A stretch of DNA of 64,000 bases from NCBI RefSeq assembly GCF_020731285.1, contig NZ_JAJFOW010000021.1, positions 1 through 64,000 on the forward strand. The letters are read 5' to 3'. The first letter of the stretch is position 1, and the number at the start of each line of letters is the position of its first letter. The DNA is from Cohnella baijiui (GTDB taxonomy: Bacteria > Bacillota > Bacilli > Paenibacillales > Paenibacillaceae). The notes beneath the pieces are model-generated. The model made no database searches. It was not told where the DNA came from and saw only the letters and a program-made list of their open reading frames with translations. Shown piece after piece: positions 1 through 7,957 of this stretch. The translations under genes were made by a program, and so were the position numbers.

Positions 1-178
1 TTCCGCACAACTCGGCGCGATCGCAGCGCAGCAGCCCGGAGTTATGCGGATTTTCCGCACAACTCGGCGTGATCGCAGCGCAGCAGCCCGGAGTTATGCG
101 GATTTTCCGCACAACTCGGCGCGATCGCAGCGCAGCAGCCCGGAGTTATGCGGATTTTCTGCATAACTCGGCGCGGCC
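1..178. repeat. 52-bp tandem repeat, about 3.4 copies
   Basis: Copies start at 1, 53, 105 and 157, so the period is exactly 52 bp, and the fourth copy is cut off. Each unit starts with TTCCGCACAACTCGG and ends with GGAGTTATGCGGATT. These ends are near-perfect reverse complements (11 of 12 bases), so each unit could fold into a hairpin. A second short dyad, TGCGGATTTTCCGCA, lies across each unit boundary. Copies 1 and 3 contain GCGATCGC. The array may extend left of the window. No reading frame is apparent. The core resembles the array near 43.1-43.55 kb. Confidence 0.9.
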
Positions 179-337
179 TCCACGAAACGCACGCCACCGC
201 CTGACCGCCCCCATCCAAATTCCAAAAAGCTCCCCCACCTGACGCGGTCCGCCCGGACTGCGTTTTTCTTTGCTTTTGATGACGTTAGCGCTGCAGGATT
301 GTGCTATTCTAGGATTAATTTAGATGATAAGAGGTTT

Positions 338-720
338 ATGCCGTTGAAGGTGGCTGAAATCCCCCTGTTTCAGGGGCTTACGAATATGGAATTGGCGAAG
401 GTGCTGGGTCGCCTGGAAAAGCGGACGCTGCTCGCGGACGAGCTGCTGTTCCGCCAAGGGGAGCCGGGGGACAGCATGTTTATCGTGCTGCACGGGCAAA
501 TCGCGCTCTACCTGGATGCGGAAGGCGGGGGCCGCCGGGAGCTGGCTCGCCTGCACGCCGGAGACACGTTCGGCGAGATGGCGCTGCTCACCGGAGAGCC
601 TCGCTCAGCTGCGGCGGTGGCGTCCGCCAAAACCGTCCTCTACGAGATCGGAACGGAGGCGATCCAGGAACTGATCGAAGAGCATGCGTCGCTGTCCGCC
701 TACTTTATCCGTCTGCTGTC
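338..720 (+). pseudogene. Truncated cyclic nucleotide-binding domain gene
   Basis: An ATG at 338, just after AAGAGG, opens about 125 codons of a Crp/cNMP-binding beta-barrel domain. Family features include LFRQGEPGDSMFIV, the GDTFGEMALLTGEPRSA phosphate-binding cassette and a helix ending SAYFIRLLS. After about position 720 the frame changes to arginine-rich nonsense and runs on to 946, while a neighbouring frame encodes transporter helices. The gene therefore looks broken by a deletion that fused it to another gene. A TTG at 344 has better spacing to the ribosome binding site and could be the original start. No DNA-binding domain is left. Confidence 0.6.
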
Positions 721-908
721 GGGACGCGCTGCTCGGCGTGCTGTCGTTCATCGCGGGCGGGCTCGTCGCACCGCTCGTCGGCATCGGCGGCAATACGACG
801 GCGGTACCCATGGGCATCGTCATCGCCGTCGCGGATATCGGCGCCGTGATCGTATATGCGCTCATGGTCGGCCGCCGGGGGCGCACGGCGAACGAGCGGG
901 CAGCCTAA
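717..908 (+). pseudogene. C-terminal remnant of an MFS-type transporter
   Basis: In the +3 frame, following the broken cNMP domain, about 60 codons encode two hydrophobic helices: LLGVLSFIAGGLVAPLVGIGG, then NTTAVPMGIVIAVADIGAVI. A short basic tail ends at a TAA at 906-908. The Gly-rich helix, the loop and the last helix are what the end of an MFS permease looks like. No start codon or upstream transporter helices are present, so this is a gene tail brought in by the same deletion that truncated the cNMP gene. The family call rests on the hydrophobic pattern only. Confidence 0.5.
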
Positions 909-1092
909 TCTTGGGATTAGAAGAACGACCCTCCCTAGAGGTATAATCGACTAGACGGAGTTGTCGGACTTTTCTCAGTCATACAGAATGAATAAGTTTT
1001 ACACCATCCATTTCCGTATGACCTCCGATAAAAACGTGTCGCCGTCCGGGAAGACGGCAAGCCGTTTTTACTTGAGACGAAAGGCGGCGAAG

Positions 1093-3357
1093 ATGGAGAC
1101 TGCATACGCAACGACGAATCCCCCGATCGGCAGCGGGCGGCCCGGACGGCCGTCCGGACTTGCGCGGTTGTTCGCCGGGACAGGCAGACATTCGATCGCG
1201 GTTCTCGCCGGCTGCCTGATCGCCTGCGGGCTGTCCGCCGCAGTCGTGGCCGCCGGGGCGCCGACCGGCCTCGGCCGCGCGTTCGACGCGTGGTCGGCCG
1301 CAGCGATCAGCGCGGTAGGTCTGGCGCTGTCCGCGGTTTTTGTAACGTGGCTGCTCTCGCTTTTCCGGCGCCCGCTGCCCGGTACGGCGATCGGCGGCAC
1401 GCTCTATACGGCCGTGCTGGTCTACTTCCTGCTCTACTTGAACGGCTTGGGCGTCGTCGCGTCGCTCGTGTTTTCAGCCGGCTATACGATGCTCGCGTCC
1501 GCGCTCGGCTTCTGCGTCGGCATCGCGATCGACCGTCGGAGAGGTTGGCGGGCCAGGGGAGCGGCGCTCGCGGCGCTGGGGCTCCTCGTCTCGTTCGCCG
1601 TTTATGCGGGAACGGCGGCTCGCGGCGAGGAGCCTCTGCCGACGTTGAACGCGGCGGACCTGCCGGCCGATCTGCCCGCCGTCCCCGATCCGTCGGTCCC
1701 GGGGAACTACGCGTTCGATATTTTTGCTTACGGGAGCGGCGCCGACAAGCATCGAACCGTTTTCGGCAAAGGGGCGGCCTTGCGCTCGGACCCGGTCGAC
1801 GCGTCGGCCTATATCCCGGCTTGGCCGTTGCTGCGGCGATGGTTCTGGGGGTTCGACGCCCACCGGCTGCCGCTGAACGGACGGGTTTGGATGCCTCAGG
1901 GGGACGGCCCGTTCCCGCTCGCGCTCATCGTCCATGGCAACCACGCGATGGAGGACTTCTCGGACGCGGGATACGCCTATTTGGGCGAACAGCTCGCGAG
2001 CCGGGGATACATCGTCGTCTCGGTGGACGAGAACTTCTTGAACTACTCGACCTGGTCCGGCATCCCGGAGCAGGATATGAAGGCGAGAGCCTGGCTGCTG
2101 CTCCGCCACATCGGCCAGCTGCAAGCGTTCGCGGCCGAACCCGGTGCGCCGTTTTACGGCAAGATCGACTTCGACCGCGTGGCCTTGATCGGCCATTCGC
2201 GAGGCGGGCAGGCGGTGGCGATGGCGGCGGATCGGGCGCGCTGGTTCGCGGACGATCCGGATCTTCCGGCGGCCGGCACCTACCGCGTGCGGGCGGTGGC
2301 GGCGCTGGCGCCGACGGACACGGAGGTGGACGGGGCGCAAGCCGAGATCTCCGATATTTCGTACCTGACGCTCCAAGGGGCCAGCGACGCGGACGTGAAC
2401 AATTTCTACGGCGAGCGGCAGTTCTCACGTGTCTCGTTCACCGGCGCGGCGACCGGGGCGCTCAAGGCCTCGCTCTACATCGCCGACGCCAACCACGGCC
2501 AATTTAATTCGGATTGGGGCGCCACGGACAGCGCTTGGCCGGCGGGGCTGTTTCTGCGCAAGCCGAGCTTGAGCGGATCGGATCAGGAAAAGATCGCCAA
2601 AGCATACGTGACCGCGTTTCTGGAAACGGTTGTCCGGGGCGACGACGCGTACCGGGATCTGCTCCGCGACTACCGGGCGGGCCGGGGGTTCCTGCCGGAT
2701 ACCCGTTATTTTAACCGCTACGAGGATGCCGGATTCAGCCCCATCGTGCGGTTCGACGAAGCGGCGAGCGCGGGCCGGCCGGCGCCGGAGGTGGTTGCCG
2801 AGGGGGCAGGCTTCCAACGGTGGGAGCTGACCGAGGCGCTCGATCGGCAGCGATATGGCAAAGGGACCAAAGGCACGGCGCTGGAATGGTCCGAAGACGG
2901 CGGCACGTACGCCATCGAAGCCGACAAGGGTGCGGCTTTCGAGATGCCGGATCTTGCGTCGGCCGACCAGGCGGCCCTCGTCTTTTCGATGGCCGACCTG
3001 TCCCGGGAGTTGGAGGAGCCTGCGGAGTCGGCAGCGGCGCCGCTTGACGTGCGGATTCGGCTGGAGGATGCCGACGGCGTCGAAGTCACGCTTCCGCTCG
3101 ATGCTTTCATGTCTCCCGAACCGCTGCCGGAGACGTCGTTTACCTGGTCGGCCTGGCTGGCGGAACAAATGGAGGACGGCAAATACGAGGAGTCCGTGGA
3201 GCCCGTCTTCCAGACATACGCGCTTCCGCTTCAAGCCTTCCTGGAGGAAGATGCCTCTTTTTCTCCCGACGCCATTCGCAAGATCTCGTTCCTCTTCGCG
3301 GGCGGGCCGGGCGCCGCGATGCTGGGCGACATCGGGATCGCCGCGTCGGCGGGATGA
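1093..3357 (+). CDS. Membrane-anchored alpha/beta hydrolase
   Basis: A 754-residue protein. The N-terminal third has four or five hydrophobic segments (about residues 30-180). An extracytoplasmic-type alpha/beta hydrolase core of the dienelactone hydrolase/chlorophyllase kind follows. It shows the oxyanion segment LIVHGNHAMEDF and the nucleophile elbow GHSRGG, with Ser369 counted from the start used here; a later DANHGQF may supply the catalytic His. The C-terminal 200 residues look like a beta-rich domain. The frame is open from 961, but ATG 1093 is preceded by AAGGCGG at suitable spacing, so that start is preferred. The substrate is unknown. A terminator hairpin lies 15 bases after the stop. 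Confidence 0.7.
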   Translation: METAYATTNPPIGSGRPGRPSGLARLFAGTGRHSIAVLAGCLIACGLSAAVVAAGAPTGLGRAFDAWSAAAISAVGLALSAVFVTWLLSLFRRPLPGTAIGGTLYTAVLVYFLLYLNGLGVVASLVFSAGYTMLASALGFCVGIAIDRRRGWRARGAALAALGLLVSFAVYAGTAARGEEPLPTLNAADLPADLPAVPDPSVPGNYAFDIFAYGSGADKHRTVFGKGAALRSDPVDASAYIPAWPLLRRWFWGFDAHRLPLNGRVWMPQGDGPFPLALIVHGNHAMEDFSDAGYAYLGEQLASRGYIVVSVDENFLNYSTWSGIPEQDMKARAWLLLRHIGQLQAFAAEPGAPFYGKIDFDRVALIGHSRGGQAVAMAADRARWFADDPDLPAAGTYRVRAVAALAPTDTEVDGAQAEISDISYLTLQGASDADVNNFYGERQFSRVSFTGAATGALKASLYIADANHGQFNSDWGATDSAWPAGLFLRKPSLSGSDQEKIAKAYVTAFLETVVRGDDAYRDLLRDYRAGRGFLPDTRYFNRYEDAGFSPIVRFDEAASAGRPAPEVVAEGAGFQRWELTEALDRQRYGKGTKGTALEWSEDGGTYAIEADKGAAFEMPDLASADQAALVFSMADLSRELEEPAESAAAPLDVRIRLEDADGVEVTLPLDAFMSPEPLPETSFTWSAWLAEQMEDGKYEESVEPVFQTYALPLQAFLEEDASFSPDAIRKISFLFAGGPGAAMLGDIGIAASAG

Positions 3358-3371
3358 CGGCAGCAATAGAG

Positions 3372-3405
3372 AGGAGCCTCCGGCAAAAGGGGCTCCTTTC
3401 GTTTG
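3372..3405 (+). terminator. Rho-independent terminator after the alpha/beta hydrolase
   Basis: AGGAGCC at 3372-3378 pairs with GGCTCCT at 3391-3397 around a 12-base loop. A T-rich run follows. It sits just downstream of the stop at 3357. Confidence 0.7.
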
Positions 3406-3425
3406 TTTCTTATTCGATTCTCCGA

Positions 3426-3473
3426 TTGACAGCTTCCCGAACGGCGCTTATACTGTGCATGTAATAGCACAGT
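3426..3473 (+). promoter_or_regulatory. Near-consensus sigma-A promoter with overlapping operator
   Basis: TTGACA at 3426-3431 and TATACT at 3449-3454 are separated by exactly 17 bases. A perfect inverted repeat, ACTGTGC-N8-GCACAGT (3452-3473), overlaps the -10 box and the expected start site, which is a classical repressor position. It drives the nitroreductase at 3607. No regulator gene is adjacent, so the repressor must act in trans. MarR, HxlR or a similar winged-helix family is plausible. Confidence 0.8.
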
Positions 3474-3526
3474 TTATCCGGCATAGACGCAATGTCATTG
3501 CTTCATTCTAAAAGGGCGGCTTCGGC

Positions 3527-3559
3527 GTTTAACTATGCAATATTTTAGCATAGTTAAAC
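3527..3559. promoter_or_regulatory. 12-bp perfect inverted repeat in the nitroreductase leader
   Basis: GTTTAACTATGC at 3527-3538 and its exact reverse complement at 3548-3559 flank a 9-base AT-rich loop. It lies between the promoter and the nitroreductase start. No T-run follows, so a second operator or an mRNA hairpin is more likely than a terminator. Confidence 0.7.
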
Positions 3560-3606
3560 GTTTGCGAAGTAAAATCCCTTATCCTACATCCCTGGGAGGG
3601 AAACCC

Positions 3607-4257
3607 ATGTCCGTCACTTCTCTGGAAACGATTCAAGACTACCGGACCGTCGTACGCGAGCGCCATTCCGTCCGGCATTACGATCCGAACTGGCAAATTT
3701 CCCAAGCCGAGCTCATGGAAATTTTGGCCGAAGCTTCCTTGGCGCCGTCGAGCAGCAATACGCAATCCTGGCGGTTCTTCGTCTTTCACGACAAGGAGCT
3801 GAAACAAAGGCTGCTCCCGATCGCCAATAACCAGCAGCAGGTCGTCGACGCATCCGCCACGGTCGCCGTCCTCGGCGATATCGAAGGCTACAAGCGGATC
3901 GGCGACATCAACGACATCGCCGTGGCAAAAGAATATATGACGCCGGAATTCGCCGAGCAATTCACGGCGAATTCGCTGAAGCTGTACGGGGGCTTGCCTC
4001 CCGAAGTGCTTACGCGCATCTCGCTGGTCGACGGCGGCCTCGTCAGCATGCAGCTCATGCTTTCCGCCAAGGCAAGAGGCTACGACACGGTGCCGATGGG
4101 CGGCTTCAACGCCGCCAAGCTCGTCGAGGAATTCAACATTCCTTCGAACCTGGTACCGGTCATGCTGATCGCGATCGGCAGAGCGGCCACACCGGGCCGC
4201 AAGACCTCCCGCCTGCCGATCGAGCAGGTCACGTTCTGGAACGGCGAAGGCCTGTAA
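3607..4257 (+). CDS. Nitroreductase family protein (flavin-dependent)
   Basis: A 216-residue FMN-dependent NAD(P)H nitroreductase-like protein. The family opening is clear: an RHSVRHYDP segment, then ASLAPSSSNTQSW, which normally contacts FMN phosphate and the isoalloxazine ring. The later GYDTVPMGGF and PVMLIAIGRA segments also fit. The start is ATG 3607, set by GGGAGGG at 3594-3600; upstream in-frame codons lie inside the leader palindrome. It is a single-gene unit with its own strong promoter and operator and a terminator behind it. Such enzymes reduce nitroaromatics or quinones, and the promoter layout suggests induction by such an electrophile; that part is inference. Confidence 0.88.
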   Translation: MSVTSLETIQDYRTVVRERHSVRHYDPNWQISQAELMEILAEASLAPSSSNTQSWRFFVFHDKELKQRLLPIANNQQQVVDASATVAVLGDIEGYKRIGDINDIAVAKEYMTPEFAEQFTANSLKLYGGLPPEVLTRISLVDGGLVSMQLMLSAKARGYDTVPMGGFNAAKLVEEFNIPSNLVPVMLIAIGRAATPGRKTSRLPIEQVTFWNGEGL

Positions 4258-4296
4258 GCCGCGTCGCTTCTCGCGCCTAGCCTCCGTTTTTACCTT

Positions 4297-4340
4297 ATAG
4301 CCGTCCCCACATGCCGCTGTGCGGCAGGGGGCGGCTATTT
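4297..4340 (+). terminator. Terminator after the nitroreductase
   Basis: ATAGCCGTCCCC (4297-4308) pairs imperfectly with GGGGGCGGCTAT (4327-4338). The loop contains a nested GCCGC/GCGGC hairpin, and TTT follows. Confidence 0.6.
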
Positions 4341-4414
4341 GGCGTTTTAAGCGTTTGTTAAGCGGAAATTGGGAGAATGGAAGACAGCTTAAGAGATAGA
4401 ACGGAGTGAAGGGC

Positions 4415-4780
4415 ATGCGGGGCACGGTGGTGATCGCGGACGATGCGGCGTTCATGAGGGCTTTTCTGAGAGATCTGCTGCAATCGAACGGCTACGAGGT
4501 GGTGGCCGAAGCGGCGAACGGACTCGAGGCGGTGCAGTTGTACAAGGTTCATCGTCCGGACGTAGTGACGATGGATCTGACGATGCCGATCATGGACGGT
4601 CTCGCGGCACTGAGGGAGATTCGGTCGATCGATCCGGCGGCCAAAGTCGTCGTCTGTTCCGCGATGGGCAACCAGCACCTCGTTGTCGAGGCCATCCAAG
4701 CCGGCGCGCGCGACTATATGGTCAAGCCGTTTCAGCGCGAGCGGCTGCTGGAATCGATGCGATTGCTGATCCATGCGTGA
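4415..4780 (+). CDS. CheY-like single-domain response regulator
   Basis: A 121-residue stand-alone receiver domain. The acidic pair is in VVIADDAAF, the phosphoacceptor is Asp54 in VTMDLTMPIMDG, the conserved Ser is in VVCSAMG, and the conserved Lys is in DYMVKPF. There is no output domain, so it should act by protein interaction, as CheY or Spo0F do. ATG 4415 is preferred over GTG 4406 because GGAG at 4403-4406 is correctly spaced for it. It lies 104 bases upstream of a hybrid kinase on the same strand and could be its partner, but there is no overlap to prove an operon. Confidence 0.9.
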   Translation: MRGTVVIADDAAFMRAFLRDLLQSNGYEVVAEAANGLEAVQLYKVHRPDVVTMDLTMPIMDGLAALREIRSIDPAAKVVVCSAMGNQHLVVEAIQAGARDYMVKPFQRERLLESMRLLIHA

Positions 4781-4884
4781 ACCTGGGAGGAAGCGGAAAA
4801 TGATTTCGCTACCCCCTGCGCGCCGTTCGATTTACAATAGATCATAGACTTCCGAAACCGGTAAACGGGTAGGGTGAAAACAAG

Positions 4885-7800
4885 TTGAGGCTGCCGAAGA
4901 TCATCCGATCCGCTTTGTCCGATCGCTTCCTTCTGCTGCTGGGCGCGGGCATGGCCCTCGCGCTGGCTTTGGTATATGGGGTCGGCGGCTTCCCTTCGTC
5001 GTCGCCGGTCGCGCGTCAAGGCGCACTCGACTTGTCGGGGTGGGATCTGGCCGTTCAGGGATCGGTGAAGCTAAACGGGGAGTGGACCTTCTATCCGGGG
5101 CGGCTGCTCGAGCCGATGGACTTTGCGCGGGGGGCGCCGTCCGGCCAAGTCTATCTGCAAGTTCCCGGCACCTGGGACGGCAAGCAGATGAGCGGGAGGG
5201 GCTACGGCACCTATCGGCTCGAAATCCGCCTCCGGCCGACCGACCGCCTGCTGGCGCTCCACAAGCAGGTGATCCGTTTCGCCGACCGGATTTACGTCAA
5301 TGGCAAGCTGCTGTCGGAGTCGGGACGGCCGGGCACGAGCCGGGCGGCGTACGAACCCGGCAATACGCCCGCGACCGTCGCCTTCTACGTGCCGGACGAC
5401 CGGATCGAGCTCGTCGTTCAGACCGCAAACTACGACTATCCGAGCGGCGGCATTGCGCTGCCGATCAGCTTCGGACTCGAGTCGGACTTGCAGTGGGCCC
5501 GCCAGTCTCAGTCCATCCTGGAGTGGGCGGGCGTCGTCGTGCTGCTGCTGTTTTCGATTTTTTTCCTATCGCTGCACGTCTTTTTTCAGCGGGACAGCGC
5601 GTTTGTGCTGTTCGGCGGCTTTTTCTTTTGCTTTTCCGTGATGCTGCTCTTCAACGGGCAGCGCATGTTCATGGAGCTCGTGCCGGAGTTCCCGTTCGAG
5701 TGGCGGTACAAGATCAAGGATCTGTCCCTCTTTTTGACGCTGCCGTTCCTCTACGGCTTCACGGCGACGATCTATTCTACGCGCGCTTGGCGCGTCGCGT
5801 TGGGTTGGCCTGCCGCGGTCATTTGCGCCTACTGCGCTTTGATCCTGGTTTCGCCCTACCGCGTCTATTCTTGGCTGTTCGTGCCGGCGACGGCGCTTTA
5901 CGCGTGCTGCATGGCTGGGATGACTTTGCTGGTACTCGGCGCTTACGCGGCCGGGCGCTATGGACGGATCGACAAGCGGGAGCTCCAGTTCTACATCATG
6001 GCGCTCTGCTGCCTGATCCTGACGACCTTGAATTCGGCGTTCCGCAACCGGGGAGACGGGACGTTCCTCTCGCAGTCCCTATCCGACGCGTTCGTCCTGC
6101 TGTTCGTGCTGTTTACGACGTTGATGCTGGCGTACCGTTATTTTCAGACCTACGCTGCGATGGTGAAGCTGACGGAGCGCCTGCAGGCCGCCGATCAGCT
6201 GAAGGACGACTTTTTGCTCCGGACTTCGCATGAGCTCAACACGCCGCTGCATGGCATCATGAACCTGTCGCAGGCGATGCTGGAAGCGCCGGGCGTGCCG
6301 CCCCCGGAGCGCGCGGAAAGGGACAAGCTGCAGGCGATTCGCAATACGGCCTACCGTATGTCGAACCTCGTAAACGACATTATCGACCTTGCGCGGATCA
6401 AGGACGGACGTCTGGAGGTGGCCCACAAAACGGTGGACCTCGCGACCTGCGCCGCGATCGGCTTCGAGGTGTGCGGATTTCTGGCGCGGGAGAAAGGAAT
6501 CCGTCTCGACAACCGGATCCAGGCGGAAGCCCGGTATGCGACGGCGGACGAAAACCGGCTCATGCAGGTGCTGTCCTCGCTGCTGGACCGGAGCCTGCGC
6601 CTGCCGAATCTGACGTCGGTCGCCGTCGAGAGCGAGCGGTCGAACAACGGGATCTTGCTCGCCATGACCGCTTTCGGCTCCGCGGAAGCCGCTCCTGCCG
6701 AAGAGGAGCTCTTCGGCGCCGGGATCGCCGTCGCCCGCGAGCTCGTCCGGGAAATGGGAGGCAGTCTGAAGGCGGAACCCTGGAGCCGGACCGGCGAGCT
6801 GCGCTTCGCCATGGAGCTGCCCGCCGCCCCCGATCCGGCGACGGATGCGCCCGCCGGGGCACGCGCGGCGGCAGGCTCCGCGGAGGCCGCGGCGTCCGCC
6901 GAATCGGAGAGCAGGCTGCCGAATAGCGGCGCTTATAGCTATACGGTGCTGGTCGTCGACGGAGAACTCGTGCATACGGAGCTCGTGGTCGGTCTGCTCG
7001 CCCGGGAAGGGTACCGCGTCTTGACCGCCCATACCGGCGAAGAAGCGCTGCGCATCGTGGCGCAACCGGACCGTCCGGACATCGTGCTATTGGACGTTCT
7101 GCTCCCCGGCGGGCAGAGCTACGAGATCAGCCGCCGGATCCGGCGCCGCTTCAGCCCGATCGATCTGCCGCTGCTGTTCGTCACGGGCCGCAGCACGCCG
7201 GCCGACGTGGAGGCGGGGCTGGCGGCGGGCGGCAACGACTTTCTCAAGAAGCCGATCGATCCCGGCGAAGTGCGGGTCCGCATCCGCACGTTGCTGGCCA
7301 TGAAGCGGCTGGCGAAGGAGGCGGCGCAGAGCGAGATGGCGTTCCTCCAATCGCAGATCAAGCCCCATTTCCTGTACAACGCCTTGGGCACCATCATGTC
7401 GCTGTGTTATACGGACGGGCCGCGCGCGGGCGAGCTGCTCTCGGTGCTGAGCAAGTATTTGCGCATCATTTTCCACGAGGATCACAAGGAGGACCGCGTC
7501 CTGCTCAGCAAGGAAATGGAGCTCGTTCGCGCCTATGTCGATATCGAGCAGGCCCGCTTCGGCCAGCGGCTTCGCATCGTCTTCGACGTAGACGAGGCGC
7601 TGCTTGGCTGCCGGATCCTCCCCCTCACCGTTCAACCGCTTGTCGAGAACGCCATCCGGCACGGCGTCGCCAAGAAGGTGAGCGGCGGGCAGGTGAAGCT
7701 GACCGTCCGCCGGCAGGAGAAGGACGTAGTCATCGTGGTGGAAGACGACGGCATCGGCATGACCCGGCGGGAGATCGAGGAACTGACCGGCGCGGACCGT

Positions 7801-7956
7801 TCGCAGGGCGGCGTCGGATTCGCCAACATCATGAAGCGGCTCGCCAATCAGACCGGGGACAAGCCGCTCGTCGAGAGCGAGCCGGGACGCGGCACGCGCG
7901 TAACGATCAAGCTTCCCTATACCGAATCGGCAGAGCACCCAGACGGAGGAGATTGA
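4885..7956 (+). CDS. 7TM-DISM hybrid sensor histidine kinase with two kinase modules
   Basis: A 1023-residue membrane sensor that starts at TTG 4885 after AGGGTG. Domains in order: an N-terminal helix; an extracytoplasmic jelly-roll-like 7TMR-DISM domain (about 40-210); seven hydrophobic helices (about 215-420); a HisKA-type box with His449 in SHELNTP; a degraded ATPase region (545-655) in which the N-box reads NRLMQVLSSLLDRS; a receiver domain with Asp737; and a LytS-type kinase with His828 in QIKPHFLYN, an intact N-box LVENAIRHG and a DDGIGM G-box. The receiver lacks the usual N-terminal acidic pair (VVDGE). The second module is the likely active ATPase. The stop is 1 base before the next start, so the two genes are translationally coupled. 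Confidence 0.9.
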   Translation: MRLPKIIRSALSDRFLLLLGAGMALALALVYGVGGFPSSSPVARQGALDLSGWDLAVQGSVKLNGEWTFYPGRLLEPMDFARGAPSGQVYLQVPGTWDGKQMSGRGYGTYRLEIRLRPTDRLLALHKQVIRFADRIYVNGKLLSESGRPGTSRAAYEPGNTPATVAFYVPDDRIELVVQTANYDYPSGGIALPISFGLESDLQWARQSQSILEWAGVVVLLLFSIFFLSLHVFFQRDSAFVLFGGFFFCFSVMLLFNGQRMFMELVPEFPFEWRYKIKDLSLFLTLPFLYGFTATIYSTRAWRVALGWPAAVICAYCALILVSPYRVYSWLFVPATALYACCMAGMTLLVLGAYAAGRYGRIDKRELQFYIMALCCLILTTLNSAFRNRGDGTFLSQSLSDAFVLLFVLFTTLMLAYRYFQTYAAMVKLTERLQAADQLKDDFLLRTSHELNTPLHGIMNLSQAMLEAPGVPPPERAERDKLQAIRNTAYRMSNLVNDIIDLARIKDGRLEVAHKTVDLATCAAIGFEVCGFLAREKGIRLDNRIQAEARYATADENRLMQVLSSLLDRSLRLPNLTSVAVESERSNNGILLAMTAFGSAEAAPAEEELFGAGIAVARELVREMGGSLKAEPWSRTGELRFAMELPAAPDPATDAPAGARAAAGSAEAAASAESESRLPNSGAYSYTVLVVDGELVHTELVVGLLAREGYRVLTAHTGEEALRIVAQPDRPDIVLLDVLLPGGQSYEISRRIRRRFSPIDLPLLFVTGRSTPADVEAGLAAGGNDFLKKPIDPGEVRVRIRTLLAMKRLAKEAAQSEMAFLQSQIKPHFLYNALGTIMSLCYTDGPRAGELLSVLSKYLRIIFHEDHKEDRVLLSKEMELVRAYVDIEQARFGQRLRIVFDVDEALLGCRILPLTVQPLVENAIRHGVAKKVSGGQVKLTVRRQEKDVVIVVEDDGIGMTRREIEELTGADRSQGGVGFANIMKRLANQTGDKPLVESEPGRGTRVTIKLPYTESAEHPDGGD

Positions 7957-7957
7957 A

